Source of the DNA: Strongylocentrotus purpuratus
Lineage: Eukaryota > Echinodermata > Echinoidea > Camarodonta > Strongylocentrotidae
Assembly (NCBI RefSeq): GCF_000002235.5
Contig: NW_022145607.1
Coordinates: 34,418,029 to 34,482,028, forward strand
Length of the DNA: 64,000 nt
Direction: 5' to 3'
Under the pieces are notes generated by a model, which worked only from the letters and a program-made list of their open reading frames with translations, made no database searches and had not been told where the DNA came from. The position numbers and the translations under genes were made by a program. Positions 44,441-57,700 of this stretch are shown piece after piece; position 1 is the stretch's first letter, and every line of letters starts with the position of its first letter.

Positions 44441-45490
44441 TACACCTAAAAAATTGCTACCGGTAATTATTTAAAAAAATATTTATGAACAGTAAAATAT
44501 TGTACATCTAACGAAAAAGAGTTTTATCCCAAATCATTTGGTATAACTTTTGTGTGGTATGTGGTCACGCTTGGATGAACAGGAGACATTGTTTGCGAGA
44601 GTGCCAAAGGGATGCCTATGTGATGTTTGAATAAAACAATTGGGATTTGGGTATTAATTCGGTCTTTGCAGATCCAAATAACATCCCTTACAAATAATTT
44701 CTGTAGTTATGCTACGCACATAATTAATGTGGCGATAGAACTGACTCTTTTCAAGCAAAAATTGTCACAAAGAACATTGCAGCCAACTGAACCAAGATTG
44801 ATACATCTTGAAGAGACAGGAGTACTGGTCATGCCACTGCATTGAAAAGGAAACTGTCTGTATGTTACTTGGACTGTTTGATAATTTAGGGTGTATCAAA
44901 AAGCTGTAAATTACAAAGATATTTGTAATTTTTTTGAAATTATATAAAATGTACTCGATTTTGCAGAAAGTGTAAAGGACTGCGCACATATCTGGCTTCG
45001 ATATTTAGTAGATTTTTTTAACAGCATTTCTAGTCACCTTTCAAATATGATGACATTTCAAGAAAATTTTTGTAGCCAATTTGAAGTGCCTGTAGGTCTA
45101 GTGATTATAACTGTAAAATATTCATAAATTAGTTACCAGTATTTTTTTGTCCAATTTTCTCCAAATTTAAATAGTCTACTTCTCTGATTTTTCTGCTTCT
45201 TTTTGTTTAGTCTACTAGATTGGATTTCCCTAAATCATTAAAGATGATTAAAAAGATTTTATTATAATATGTAGCTTAACTTCATGACTCCAGGTAGCAT
45301 TGGCTAGGGAAGAAATATCAACTTCGAGATTCAGACTGAAAATCATGAAGACTTAGAATACGTGTTTCAATCTATTTAGTCTTCTTAGAATTACATCTGA
45401 TCAAAGACATGCCGATTGCTCGTGCAAACTAACTTCCGTGGAAGAGGCCCTTGGCTGTATAACTTAACCCAGCTTCCTCCAAAGCTAGAC
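44440..45490. other. No gene recognised; downstream of the death-domain/ZU5 gene
   Basis: AT-rich, without credible coding frames. The minus-strand AATAAA at 45500-45495 would place the transcript end near 45480. Confidence 0.35.
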
Positions 45491-45621
45491 AAAGTTTATT
45501 AACCTGCTAACTCGATCGGACACGCCGTCTCCAGTCACGAAGCATCTCCCTGAATCCTGAACTTGAGACGCTGCCTGCCGAGGATCGAGGAGTCCGCTCT
45601 GTCAAGGTATTTCTCTACCAC

Positions 45622-45721
45622 TTAATGGGAGAAGCCAAGGTCACGTGCATTCGTCATAGCACAAACTAAAACAGGCAAGACTTTTACCACGACGTCTGAT
45701 GCAAAATTCATTCGGCCGCAT
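45622..45721 (-). CDS. Terminal exon of the death-domain/ZU5 gene
   Basis: Acceptor CTCACTCCTACAG. In the required phase it reads CGRMNFASDVVVKVLPVLVC, a few more residues and TAA (45624-45622). An AATAAA on this strand lies at 45500-45495, about 120 nt past the stop. The length gives a whole number of codons with all preceding exons. The tail itself is unrecognised. Confidence 0.5.
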
Positions 45722-48700
45722 CTGTAGGAGTGAGAGCAAAAGGACAAGTGAAGTAAGAAAATAGACAGAACAATGAAATACAATGTAGAAGATGACATGG
45801 CTACATCAAATATTTGATCAATGTTATCCCAGCATCAATGTTCACCCAACTCTTGTGTCGATCCACTGCTTCACGAGTGAATTCAATGACTGGCATAGAG
45901 CTGCCAACCATTCCGTTTTTCCCGGCATTATTCTGTTTTTTAATCCAAATTACATTTTTTTTCTTCACCAAATATGCTTTTCTAATAATTTTCAGAATTT
46001 GTTATACATACCGGTACCTCACATAAAAAACTGACCTAAAATGTTATTTTGATCACGAAGTCAATAGAAAACCAAGATTAAAACGTACTTGAAGAAAAAA
46101 TTATATTAAAAAAGAATAAAATGCCCATAATATCAAAATAATAACAACAAAATACCTACTTGTAAATAAACTATAGGTCCTAATATGGACAAAAAACTGC
46201 ATGAGGAATGGACATTTCTGCATTAGAAGTGTTTGGTTGTAAGTTTCGTTTTAATGAATTCCTTCTTTTTTTTGCCATCATGGTTCCTTTTGTTGATCGC
46301 ACAAGATTGGCATCTATAGATGTGGGTTGGCATCTCGTATATCATAATATATCTGTACAATTTTGAATATTTTTGATATAGTGCTTGACCTAATTAGCAT
46401 GGTATATTAATAATCCAGGATTAGGATGCACTTTTGACTGCATTAGGACCAACACTTGATTTACTTACGTGTCAGAGACTTCATCATCTGGCTCCACTGT
46501 ATGGATGAAAAAGGGAAGACAATAATTGTGCAAACTTCAATCGCACTTTTCTTAAACTGCAAAAAGTGAATTATCACACTCTTCATTTATAACAACGAAC
46601 ACGTCTTTAAAATACAAACTAAAAATATCAGGGTTATTAAATTTGCCGCTGAAATTGTCTTTGTCGGTTTTGCTCAATAGCATTTCTCTGACAATTTGTT
46701 TATTCGAGATTTGGGGTTTGTAGGGTTGGTTAGGTTTAGGTTTAGGGACAGGGAAAAGGTGTAACAATGGATGGAACGTTGAATTTCTGGGTATCCGGCT
46801 TGTACATTTTATTATAGAGCGATTGTAGCGGCCAGCTACTATCTTCCATGTAGGCCTACTGTCGTGTTGGGGATCAGTGTATTAATTATTGCAATATTGA
46901 GAGGTACATAAAATAAAGAGATGCTGAGACTTTCTTTGAAGTGTAATATGCAAGAGTATAATTTATTATAACTCTCAAACGATGAGTCGCATAGTCCAGA
47001 TTCACAAGTATATTTACAAGGTATAGAGCAGACAAAGTATAGGTACTAGCTTGGTGATGGTCTGAACTCTTCCCCTCTCTATCATTCGTCAAACTTTCCC
47101 AATCAGGAAAGTTTGGGGAGAGAAACAATGTTAGGATGGGTGATTTAACATGCTACGATTGATCAATGGTCAGGGTTGTCATGGTATTATGGGGAGTGGC
47201 TATGGAGAGTGCAAGTGACTGGGGTTTGGGCATATGAGTCATGGTTCTAAGAATGTGGTTCGATCCTTGAAGCTATAACTCTGGGGTGGTCATTAATGGT
47301 CAATTGTTTATAATAAAAGTAATGGGATAGTGGGTTCTGTTTTGTCATGGAGCAGGTGGGAGAAAGGTGAATGCAAGGTGAATGACTGAAGGGTGGGGGG
47401 AGTGATCATATCACTACAATTGACTCCCATGATAGGCTGAATATTGTGCATAATATGCAAAAAGGTACGATTTTCCCTATGATTTACCATCACGAGTGAC
47501 TTCGATTAAATGTCCCATTCGAGGGGTGGTCATGGTGTAGTAGGTTTTTTTAAACCTTCTTGTCTGGATAATTCAGGTTGATGTATCATGCAAACTTTCC
47601 TCAACCGTACTGGCAAAATTAAGTCCTTTGAATTATTTTATAACCCAGAGTTGACATACCTTCTATTGAGATGGGTATTTGTTGCTCTGCGAGTGTTGAT
47701 GTGCCCTGCTCAATACGTAGACAGATACTCTTTGCCCCGCCCTCAGCATGTGAGGACAGCAGCTCGAAGGTGTCGCATTCTCCGTTCAGTAGACAACGTA
47801 CAGGGACCTGGTAAGCATTTTAAAACAAGATGGCGAGTAATGCAATGTCAGAGATTGTTAATTAGTCGGTATTCATAACATTTGACTTTTATTATCTTTT
47901 GTGTGAGGAAATCTCTATGGGGGGGGGGGAGGGAATGATTAATCATAGATTCTTTAGAAGGGGAGGTTGATAACATTATCATTTTGTGAAGAAATCTTGT
48001 GGAAATTGACTGAAATAACAGTTCATACACATATATGTTCTAGTGCAATACTTACAGTTTTCTGAACCTGTTCTGAGTCAGAAAGACACACAAGCTTTAG
48101 ATCATCTTCCTTTGATTCAAGAGAGAACTTGATCACGGTCGCCACCTGGTAGAATGGTTCCATCAAGGTTCCCTGCCTTCTGTACATATCCTGACAACAA
48201 AACATGATTGAAAACTTGACTGAATTGTGAACCTGGACTACAAACCTGAGCAATTTAAATAAACGAATGGCAAAGTCATTCATGTAGTTTGCCTGCGGTT
48301 GTTGTTTTGTCTTCACGCTACTTTGGGACGCTCTTTAATTATTTTTCTATATTCATTTTGTAATTGGAGCTCCTTGGTGGGGGGTAATAATTTATAAGCA
48401 CTATTAGCATGACATTGTGACGTGTATGAGTGCTACACTGTATACAAATGATATAAGAAGCCACTAATAATATACATACGTCAGGATATCTGTTGCAGGG
48501 ATGAGCTATGCAAATACGCATTGTAGGTTTCTGTGAAGAAAGCATAAACCGAGGCTGAAATACTTCACAGGTGAATTGAACTCCACGAAAGTTGCTTGAT
48601 GACAACGCCCAGAGTTGAAGATGATGTGTAGAGAATTCAACCATGTCCTCCGAGATATGGAAATCTCTTGATGAATTTGGAAGTAAACTCCTGTAACCAA

Positions 48701-51700
48701 ATGTACCTTGGAAAATGCAAGAAGAGTGAAATTGGGAAAAATTATACTACCGTATGTAAAATTTAAAAAGTCAAACATAATGGGGTGGTATTCCGGTAGT
48801 ACGTACTAAGTTAGTCCACACTTTTATAGAGTGCCTGTTGCCAATTCATTTACCCTGTGCAGATTATTTTAATCCTTCAATGAAAAGTGTCTAAAAAATT
48901 AACTTTGCAATGAAATGAGGAGATAAAGATAATATAAGTATGAACTGAATTTCAACAAAGTCTTTGATAGATTATCTTTGTCATGATTATTGAAGGAGGA
49001 GAAGATGACACCTAGCATTCCATAGAAGTGTGAACTAAAATTCTTGTTTAGTCTGGACTTAGTCCCGGCTTAACTTATGAGAATACCACCCAATATATTT
49101 ATGTAAACCACACACACACACACTGGCCCCCGAAATAGATTTCCGGGTAATTTGAAATATGTAATCAAATATCATGCACCATCATTTTATAAATATTAAG
49201 GATATTTATTTACTAAAACTATTTACATAACTATATATTTTCACCTTGTATCATGATTTATAACCAAGGGTAAATCATTTGGAAGTTTTTGGATGTTAAA
49301 ACTTATAACCTTTTTTCTGCATATTTAGAAGAAAAAAAAACTGTCACAAAGAAGAATAGAAAAGAATAATAATAGGTCTACCTGGTCCTAGCTTGGTGTA
49401 GAGGCTAAGACATATTAAGTCATCTTGATTTTGTTCCGGATGGATACAGTGTGGAAGACTGACAGTCGCGGGTTTGAGAAGCTTTTGAGTGAAAGAGCAT
49501 TCAATGACTGGAGTAATGAGAACGTCTCCATCCTTAAGGGGAATCTTAGATGAACAACGATTAGGTACACTGAGAGTAACCACAGATCTCATCCCTTTAG
49601 GGATTGCTCCTGCAGGGATGGATACTCTGATGTCCAGTTCATCTAGCTTCAGCTCTCCACCGTCGTGATTAATGATGCTATGAGAGAAGGGGTCCAGGAA
49701 ACCTGGGTGGTGTTCCATTGCTATCAACAGATTATACAAAGACACAATTAACAGATAAAGACATGTCAGAATTATACACAGGTTAACATTATCAGAATAC
49801 AAGTTCTATATTTCATGAAGAATAATGTTTAAAAAAATACTTGCAGTAAGATTACAGCGTTCCTTGATGAGAAGGTTGTCGAACTATGACATAAGATGCA
49901 AGATATTTTTTCAAAAGGTTTCTTTATAAGGAGACTTTCAACAACATTATGTTAACTATAATTACCTGTTGCTATTTCGCCTGCTGCATCGTTGAAACGA
50001 AAAGCTTGAGCAATTTCGAGAAGCCTCCTTCTTGTTCCTCCATGTCGTACCCATTCTTGAAGCATTTCTAGAACGATGTGCCGTATTAAGGTTGGTGGAA
50101 AGGACACAGATATGGACATGACCTGCAGGATTTCAGAAGCTGCTAGATCAAGGCGTCGGGAGAGGTCAAGTAGATCTGGAGTTGTGCACATTCGTTTGGA
50201 GATTTCATCAAGACCTGAAGAAAGAATGATAATTAAGTTAATTAATTCTGTAAAATGCATAAAATAAACATTTTGCATATTAGGAAAAAACTAATAATAC
50301 CATCTTGTTCCTTACGTGAGTATCTACAAACATGCAAATGTTAGTGTTCTTTGGACATTCAACGGTTGAGATCATAGGCCCCCCCCCCCCCCCCCCTAGG
50401 GACGGAGAAACGGCCCAGTACAGGGAGGGATAAATTGGACTCAAAATTCGTATAATTCTAACATGAATAGTAATTGCAACTTTCCATCATCCTGTTCACC
50501 TCTTAATACAACTTACGCACTGTAAAAAAAACACATGTCATCTCAAATGATTTCTGACATAAGTCAACGTGATTGGAAAAAGACTTTACGGTAGTAGGGC
50601 TTAAAATTCTACATAATTGTATCAAACCTGCATCACAATCCCGGATGTTGTAATCTTGAAGAAGCTTTGTCATCAGGACTTTCTTCTCTTGTATTCCTAA
50701 ACGTTTGCACCGTTTGTTGAGGAGTTGCCATGCAAGTCTGTTCATTGCTGCGGAATCGAAAGGTGCAACGTAACTAACAATAGCGTCATCATCCAGACAA
50801 AGGGCTTTCCCCAGTTCCCATGCCAAAGACAGACTCTTCACCGGTAGAGCAACGTTCTTCTGCTCGCTCTTAGACGGTGAACCTCCACATAGGTTGACGT
50901 CCTCACTGGTTTCATCACCATCTATGATTTATGAAATAGAATATGTTATATATAAATAGTCAAACCTTACCACCTCTCTTTAAAGGCCATATGTCTATAG
51001 TGTCTATACATATTGTCTCCCTCTCGAAAGAGAAATTTGCGTCGTAGTACCCGTCTGGAAAGTCCACTTGTCTACAGTTTTAAACAAAATTCAGTTTTTC
51101 TTGAGTTGCCTTGGTAATAGACAAGTTTGATTCTTGCTTTGTATAAATAGACTTTAGTTATCGTATTCACTAGCATCTTTACAAAACCTTATTACAGCCA
51201 TGAAAGGCCATCCTTAGAACTAATGTGAGTGACTTACCCAAATCTGAATTTCTGATGATCGCCATATCTTCAGGCTCTACAGAGTCGCTCTGCTCTGTTC
51301 TTTGTTCAGGCGATAAAGTGGAATTTCCTTCAGGTTCTTGAATAGCCACGTCATTGTCCTCTTCGACTTCGCCTTCGCCTTCTTTGTCTACAAGTAATAA
51401 AGTACATTGTATAAGGCTATTGTAACCTTAGCCTAACAGCATCTTTAATTTGCGTATTTCGTTTAATTACTCATCAAAATGACTGCTATGAATGACATTA
51501 TCAGCCCTATAATAGTTAAGCGGAAGCTTCAAAAAAAAATGTTATTACCACTAAACATTTCAATCGTATGATTACATTGAAGACAAAGTTCAGTTAAGAT
51601 TTATGTTTGTTTCTACATTTGATAAGAATAACCAATCAAATAATATATATAAGTCATAGAGCTTTTTTTTTATTAACAATGAAGAACAGTTGCCTGTATT

Positions 51701-54700
51701 CTCAGCCGATGCCAAGAAGACAGATTCCCAAATGCACTTCAACGTCTTAGTCGCTTTAGCACCCGATCTTTGAGATGCCTTCCACATGCAGAGCATTTGG
51801 ATGTTAGCGTCTTTGCGATTCTGCAATGTCCTGTGTTTGATGTTCTGAAGCTTATTCTGACTGATTCCAAGCTTTGTGCCAATCTCTGTGAAGTCCGTCC
51901 ACTTAATAGTTCTTGCCAATTTGAGCAAGTCTTGGTCAGAAATGTCACTAAATAATTTGAGAAGAAATGATGTTCATTATACTAGAAACAAAGCTTATCT
52001 TGAATTCTGGTTAGTGAATTGCTTTGGACAGAAGCGTAATCCAGTCAATCGGATATTTGTCATGCAGTTATATAGATCGTCGCTTCGACCAGCAAAACAT
52101 ATATAAACAAATTAAGCTATGCATCATTGATAATGAAATCAATGAGACACATAATTCGCTTGACACGCGGTTCGAACAGAATTTTTTTTTTTCCACAATT
52201 TTTCAAAGCTTTAAAACATTTCTACCATATTTATCTCACTAATATATCATTTATGGTATTTATTAGAAGGGTCAATGTAAGTTAAGAAATGTGAACATTT
52301 ATTTTCTGTCATATAACCGAAGATTACTTTTTAGATTTAAAGTTATTACCTCTTGTAACTCTCAATCGAATCGCGGTTGTTTCTCCCTATTTTTGTATTT
52401 GCAAAGACAAATCAGATAAACTCACCAAACTTTTTGAATAGAACCATATGCATGGAACTGTAAATTGACAATTTACTTGGACAGAAGTATACCGAATTGT
52501 GAGCATTTTTATAATTTTCAAAAATACTGTAGGTGGCCTTTATAAGTCACGGTGTTGCCAATTTGTGTATCACGGATGACAACTTTAAAAATTCATAATT
52601 TTCCTATTTTTAATCAGATATTGCTCAATTTTTTTTACTTCTTATTTTCAACTTTTATCAATACCAGCTAATCATCAGGGTGAGCTTCTTCTTTGATAAT
52701 CTTGATGTTCTGACTTCTGGTCCTACGAAATTTACTCTGGGTTTATTTCGTGAGAAAAATAAAACACCCTCAGTTAAAATGTTGAGTAAGGGTTTAGGTT
52801 TGATTTACGGTAAGGGTTACTGACCCCCCCCCCCCAAAAAAAAAAAAAAAAAATGAAATCTTACCTGGTTGAAGCAATGTCTGAAGAACCGTGGCCCAAT
52901 ATATAGAACGTCATTGTTGTATTGAAAAGAAATTAAATATAGTAAAATTAGTTTCTTCTGCATAATCACAAATGATTAAATGCAGAAGTGTAATGATAGA
53001 TACTTGAAAACATAGCTTTAAATGTGCTTTTTCACAATGTCTTCCTTCTATAATTGGCTAGTCTATTTTTGAAAAATAAAAATCTCTGCACTCTATGGTC
53101 ATTGCTACAACTATCACCCTTATTATTGTTATTATTGTTACTATTATTGTCATTATAAATATGTAAATATTATTCTTTTTATTTATGTCTATATTGCATT
53201 TTTTTCATTTTGAATAAAAGCTGTTCCTATATGCCAATAATTAAAAATCAGGGTTTTATTTTTCCTTTTTTAATTTTTTTTTATACAGGCCTGCGGCTTT
53301 TAATGTTGTCATATAGAAACATATTGCGCACACTAATGATGACTATGATCATCATTGGCGTCAAATTGTTTTCCCTCCCCCATAGAAACAACGGCCAATG
53401 TATAACTATATCAAAAGATTATTACAGATCCATACACAGTTCAGGTAATATACATTTTGAGTCATCAGGCATTATGTTTGGTATGCTTAAGAGTGTTAAG
53501 AATCTGCTGATAAATTTAAATGAGTAACAGTAAAACCTGTCATTTTCGTCTTTTCTGCCTCTGTTTCTGCAGACTTCAGGAGTGAAAGAAGCACTTCCTT
53601 CACGTTTTGATTTGGTAGTTGGCTTTGTTTCCATGTTATCAAAATTTCGTGGATGGCCTCTTGTCGGTCTTTGAGCCTCTTATACTCTATTGCATCCAGT
53701 TGTTGTATTTGGAAACCAAGTGCAACTCCCAGGTCATAAAAGTCGTCTATCGAAAGCTTTTCAGCAATGTTCTGGATATCTACATCAGGGAGATCATTTC
53801 GAAAGGTTCCTTCGATTTCTCTGTAAAAAAAAATATATGTTACTTTTTTTTTTTCATCTTCAACATTTCCTGCATGGGGAAAAAAATATTGAAGGAAAAT
53901 TAATACCTTGTATTTCAGACAATAGGCCTTGTCTCACCTTAAACGAAATTGTAATTGAACTTAGAGGAGACACTCTTGTAATTGACCTTAACCTAATACA
54001 GATATATGTCGTACCTTATTACGTAACAATCTTTATTATTGTCACATGTGTACACAATCGTATCCTAGTACCGTAAATCTCTGTGTATAAGGTGCACCTG
54101 TGTATAAGGCGCACCCCTATTGTTTTTTGTTTTGTTGCCGAAAACCCACGGGAAGGACCTTCATTTTACATCGAGGTGCAGTTGAAGTTGTGAACTTGTC
54201 ACAAATAATAGTAGTTGTAGAAGAATGTGTAAGATCATTAATGTAAATTAAAAACAGGTCCAGACTCTAAGGCTTCATGATACCAAGTGTCCCACACCAG
54301 CCTCATGACATCACCTAGCAGAAGCACTGTGTTCTATGCCAAACATCAATAGTCATGCATGATTATGAATAGCATCCTCTAAATTTCTGACAATGGAGTA
54401 CCTATAGGATAGAACCTTGTTGTACACCATTTGTTATAGAAAACAAAATTGAGGAATTATTATTATAAACTACATATTGAGATCTATTAGAAAGATTACT
54501 TTCAAACCAAGATGATAGATAAATTTGAGTGTTGTTGTAGTTTCCGAGTGGTGAGTCAAAACACTAATAACTGAGCTGGGAGACATTGCCAGGCATAGCG
54601 CCATAAATCGAAACTAAACAAAATAAAAAAATAAAAAATAAATAAAAACTTTTTTTCTGTAACTGTGTATAAGACGCAACCCCGACTTTCAATTTTTTTT

Positions 54701-57700
54701 CGGCGGCAACAAAGTGCGCCTCGTACACGGAGATTTACGGTAATGAATGGAACCACTATTTTTGCTCTTGTAAATCCTGCTTTGAACACCTTTTTCTTTT
54801 TAATCAATTAAACAGCACAGCCTTTTGTGATGCAGTCACCTCAAACATTTCTGCTTCTCGGTGATAACATCTTTGATCGCCTCTCCCATTTACACTTTAA
54901 AAATTTGTAGCGCATGAAAATCTTGTCAGAAATGATGATGTAGACCTCGATTTTCAATTTTATACGGAAAGCCTAGGTGACTCCCAATATTAATTAACTC
55001 GGTTTTAAACAAGAAAAAAAATTCTTGTACATTAGAATGTAATGGTGAACTTTCAACAGATTCTCAGAAGATCGCTGACGCTTTTAATGATTTTTTTTGT
55101 AAACATTGGTGTTAGTTTAAATAGTCTCGCGCCTCAGAGCAATATTGACTTTGGACAATATTTGCCCCAGCCAAACCCTACCTCGTTGTTTATGTCACCT
55201 GTCACCGATAACAAAATATGCAATATTGTTAAAGCTTTCAAGAACCATAAGGCCCCTGGTCTAGACGAATGTTCCCCTAAAATTATCAAAGCTGTTATTG
55301 ACCTAATATGTAAACCCCTATCCCATCTATTTAATTTATCTTTTAGTACAGGTAAATTCCCAGATAAAATGAAATTAGCAAGAATTACCCCAATTTTCAA
55401 AAGTGGAGTAAAGGAACAAGTTAGCAATTACAGACCTATTTCAGTACTCTCTGTTTTCTCCAAGATACTAGAATGTATCATTTACAACAGAACCTACAGT
55501 TTCCTAGAAAAACACAATTGTCTTTTTGTAAATTAATTTGGCTTCCGGGAGGACCACTCAACTCAACTCTCAATTTTGGAACTTACCAACAAAATAATTG
55601 ATGCATTCGAAGATAATTCACTCGCTATCGGTGTAGTTATACTGATCTGCATGTCAAAGGCCTTCGATACAATCGACCATAATATTTATCATCTAAACTT
55701 AATTACTACAGGATTCGTGGAATAACACATGACATTTCTTCTAGCTACCTTAGTAATCGTTGTCAATGTACTATTTATAATTCTAAAATGTCTGACTTAA
55801 AAGATATTACTTGCGGGGTCCCTCAGGGGTCACTATTAGGCCCCTTACTTTTCATACTGTTTGTAAATGATATTTACCGATCATCCAACCTGCTTTCTTT
55901 TATTCTTTACGCTGATGATACAAACTTATTATACTCTCACAAAAAATTTTGATATTTGTAAAACTGTTAACACCAAGTTAATAAATGTCTGCAATTGGTT
56001 TGCTGACAATAAATTAACAATCAACTTCAAGAAATGTAACTACATGATATTTTACAACTCTCCAAAACCTGAATTAAATAATAATATTCTTCCCAGAGTG
56101 GATTCCACTAAGTTTCTTGGTATTTTCATAGACAGTAAACTAACATGGAAAAATCATATAAATGAGCTTGAAAACAAAATAGCTCAAAACACATGTGTTT
56201 TTTACCGCCTAAGTATGTTTTTACCGAAAACGATATTACATACTTTATATTGTTCTCTGATTCTCCCATCCCTATCCTATTGTAATATTATATGGGCAAA
56301 TACATATTGAACAAGTCTAAAAAAAGCTCTGTGCACAGCAAAATAAAGTTTTACGTATCATATCAGTTTCTCACCCACGATCCAGTAGCGATCCTTTATT
56401 TAAATCTCTTACGTTGCTTCGTATTAGAGATATAAATAAACTTCAACAATGTACATTATTATATAAATGTCTAAACTCACAACTACCTTCTCAGTTCTGC
56501 GGCCAATTCCAACGTGTTTCAGATATACATAAGTATGGTACCAGATCATCTGAAGAAATCTATATTCCCAAACACCATAAACGTATTTTTCAAACTTATT
56601 TCCGTCTTACTGGTTGGAACAATTTACCTGTGAGGAAATCTGTATCTCTATTAAGCTTCTCTTGGAAGCCAAAAAAATGTATCATTTTAAATGTACAGTG
56701 CATAAGTATTAGCCCTACACCCAATTACGTTGACAAGTGTATGTACATGTATATTGTATAAGGGGATTTGTATGGATGTGTTAGTATATATATGTGATGT
56801 ATGCGTGTTTATAATTATGTAAACATACATGTATGTATGTATAGGCCTATGTTGTATAAATGCATGTACTTGTAACAAAGTATATAAATATATATGCAGT
56901 CAAACGTTTCAACATTATACCCTTCACCTATATCTTGCCAATTATGTTATGCATGCCATACACTCCATTGCTACTATGTTGCAGTCCTCTTCTTTTCCTC
57001 TCTTCTTTTCTCTTTCTCCAAGCTCTTTATCCTCTTCTCCTCCTTGCCTATCCCTTTCTTCTATTTATAATGTATATTATGTATTTGTGTATTCCGGCCT
57101 ACCCATTACAAGCTTTGCCTATCAGGTTTCGCGCCTTCTTCCTTGTAATACAAGTTCTTTAAATATATTTATGTTCCTATGTATAAATTGTATTGTTTGA
57201 ACAGTTGTCAAATATGTTGTCAAATTGAATGGAAGAAAATAAATGTTCATTTGAATTGAATTGAATTAACTTAAATTTATTTTTAAAATGTGAATAGATT
57301 GATAACGACTTGCTTACCGGATAACTTGAGTAAATTCAGGACCCTTGATTTCATCTGCAATCACGAAGATAGAGGGTTTTAAAAGAAAATGTACATACAT
57401 TAGGACAAGTTTTAAATCATTGTTATTTTTAAATCAGTCATTGTCCGAAATTAATGTCTGGAGAAAACAATTCCAATGAATAGAAATGATAGATATCAGT
57501 GAATATGTAATGTCTACCAATTAATTTCAAACAAGTGTCGCTTTTTAATTGATTGAAACATTTTTTGTATCATAAGAAACTCTCCTAAAAGCTAATAAGT
57601 AAAGAATTTCATAATACGTACGTCTGTGCAGGTATTTCTTTAAACGAAACTAATAATTACGTTTATTCCCGAGTAATGCTTTCCCGTTTAGTCAAGTTTA

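Noticed and set aside
47588..47878. 96-residue plus-strand frame
   Set aside because: Antisense shadow of the death-domain gene exon 47807-47660, which has proper splice sites and phase.
48506..48778. 90-residue minus-strand frame across the ZU5/UPA exon
   Set aside because: Wrong phase for the flanking exons. The frame with FSTHHLQLWA fits the ZU5 family and all phases.
49952..50278. Methionine start at 50278 as an independent small gene
   Set aside because: The frame continues upstream of the acceptor only by chance; the 50214-49966 exon has strong splice sites and phase fit.
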